The translations under genes were made by a program, and so were the position numbers. A stretch of 64,000 bases of DNA from Sphaerotilus microaerophilus (GTDB taxonomy: Bacteria; Pseudomonadota; Gammaproteobacteria; Burkholderiales; Burkholderiaceae_C). Under the pieces are notes generated by a model. It made no database searches, was not told the DNA's origin, and saw only the letters and a list, made by a program, of their open reading frames with translations. Within the stretch, counting starts at the first letter, position 1, and each line of letters begins with the position of its first letter. Positions 63,184 to 64,000 of this stretch are shown here, one piece after another. The stretch is taken from contig NZ_AP025730.1 of assembly GCF_023734135.1 (NCBI RefSeq), positions 3,720,001 through 3,784,000 of the forward strand, written 5' to 3'.

Positions 63184-63969
63184 TCAGGCCCGCTGCGACG
63201 AGACCGAGACCACCTCGCCGGTCATGTACGAGGAGTAGTCGCTGGCCAGAAAGACCATCACGTTGGCCACCTCCCAGGGCTCGGCACCGCGGCCGAAGGC
63301 CTCTTTCGAGGACAGCTGGTTGAGCAGCTCCTCGGAGGCCGACTTCTTCAGAAAGGCGTGGATCGCGATCGACGGCGAGACGGCGTTGATGCGCACACCG
63401 AATTCGGCGGCCTCCATCGCCGCGCAGCGGGTCAGCGCCATCACGCCGGCCTTGGCGGCGGCGTAGTGCGCCTGCTCGACCTGGGCGCGCCAGCCCAGCA
63501 CCGAGGCGTTGTTGACGATGACGCCCTTGCCGCGCGGCTGCATCACCTGCAGCGCGGCGCGAGTCATGCGGAAGGTGCCGGTCAGCGTGATGTCCATCAC
63601 CCGCTGCCAGTCCTCGTCACTCATGTCGACGACACGTCTGGCGGTGCCGAAGCCGGCGTTGTTGATCAGCACGTCGATGCCGCCCAGGCGCTCCTCGGCG
63701 GCTGCGATCAGCGCATCCACCTGGGACTGCTGGCTCACGTCGCAGAGCTGACCGTACACCGCCTGCAGGCCGGTCTCGCGCTGGATGGCCTGCACCGCCT
63801 CGCCCAGGCGACGCTCATGCACGTCAGAGATGAACAGCGCGCGGCAACCCTCCTCGGCCGCGCGCTTGGCAGCGGCAAAGCCGATGCCGGCGCCTGCGGC
63901 AGCGGTGACCAGCACGGCCTTGCCCTTGAGCAGGCCGTGGGCAGGAACGTAATCAGGAGCAGGTTTCAT
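63184..63969 (-). CDS. ipdF: 5-hydroxy-HIP-CoA dehydrogenase (IpdF-like SDR)
   Basis: SDR of 261 aa very close in recalled sequence to mycobacterial IpdF. Shared blocks are PDYVPAHGLLKGKAVLVTAA, AAGAGIGFA, NNASVLGWRAQ, HYAAAKAGVMALTRCAAMEA and INAVSPSIA, then FLASDYSSYMTGEV. IpdF oxidises the 5-hydroxyl of HIP-CoA in C/D-ring catabolism downstream of FadD3, which this window also encodes. The ATG at 63969 lies 31 bases from the window end, so its promoter or an upstream gene is not visible. Confidence 0.92.
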   Translation of the reverse strand: MKPAPDYVPAHGLLKGKAVLVTAAAGAGIGFAAAKRAAEEGCRALFISDVHERRLGEAVQAIQRETGLQAVYGQLCDVSQQSQVDALIAAAEERLGGIDVLINNAGFGTARRVVDMSDEDWQRVMDITLTGTFRMTRAALQVMQPRGKGVIVNNASVLGWRAQVEQAHYAAAKAGVMALTRCAAMEAAEFGVRINAVSPSIAIHAFLKKSASEELLNQLSSKEAFGRGAEPWEVANVMVFLASDYSSYMTGEVVSVSSQRA

Positions 63970-64000
63970 GGGGGCAGAGCCTCGGTGGCCATCGACTGGC

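Overview
The window is about 64 kb of dense, G+C-rich DNA with short gaps, frequent GTG/TTG starts and GGAG-type ribosome sites. It reads as a steroid-degradation island of a betaproteobacterium (Burkholderiales-like). The closest recognisable relatives of several proteins are the Comamonas testosteroni enzymes: 3beta/17beta-HSD, 3alpha-HSD (HsdA), ketosteroid isomerase, and the Tes enzymes. Others match the actinobacterial cholesterol set (FadD3, IpdF, ChsH1/ChsH2/Ltp2). The strain itself cannot be named from sequence alone.

Layout. (1) 1-9832, minus: ring-degradation operon hsaA, kstD, kst4D, 3beta/17beta-HSD, kshB, fadD3, etfB, etfA (cut by the window edge). (2) 10109-14813, plus: hsaB (reductase fused to a MarR-like domain), a frameshifted hsaD, hsaE, hsaG, hsaF. 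The extradiol dioxygenase HsaC/TesB is absent. (3) 14857-18188, minus: MFS carrier plus a first side-chain retro-aldolase pair. (4) 18432-22268, plus: YCF48-like propeller, large RND/MMPL pump, SnoaL-like protein. (5) 22269-26176: group II intron scar, then DUF1302 and DUF1329 envelope proteins (minus). (6) 26177-27732: intact IS1182-like element with 15-bp inverted repeats and a CTAG duplication. (7) 27868-40813, minus: eleven-gene side-chain operon with two CoA ligases, two acyl-CoA dehydrogenase pairs, a metallo-hydrolase, an Ltp2/ChsH1/ChsH2 aldolase-hydratase set and an SDR. (8) 40918-53785: enoyl-CoA hydratase, KSI, 3alpha-HSD, two FMN/FAD/Fe-S ene-reductases, a secreted protoglobin with an AraC regulator, a 7alpha-HSD-like SDR, an aldehyde dehydrogenase, another SDR, and kshA. 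(9) 53925-64000: EthD-like protein, two MFS carriers, SDR, winged-helix regulator, alpha-methylacyl-CoA racemase, a LuxR-type (TeiR-like) regulator, thiolase, MaoC hydratase and ipdF.

Together these cover hydroxysteroid oxidation, A-ring desaturation, 9alpha-hydroxylation and B-ring opening (KshAB/KstD), A-ring removal (HsaA/B/D/E/F/G), entry of the C/D rings (FadD3, IpdF, thiolase), and removal of C5 and C3 side chains. Side-chain ligases, two aldolase modules, an aldehyde dehydrogenase and a racemase suggest that bile acids or sterol side chains are substrates as well as C19 steroids.

The main new signal is a repeated 20-bp palindrome, CATCGTCC-N4-GGACGATG, in nine intergenic regions. In nearly every case a -10-like hexamer lies 20-21 bp beyond one half, or both halves. 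This puts the palindrome centre at about -42.5, the class II position of LuxR-type activators, and the window encodes one LuxR-type regulator. I infer a single steroid regulon covering almost every operon here.
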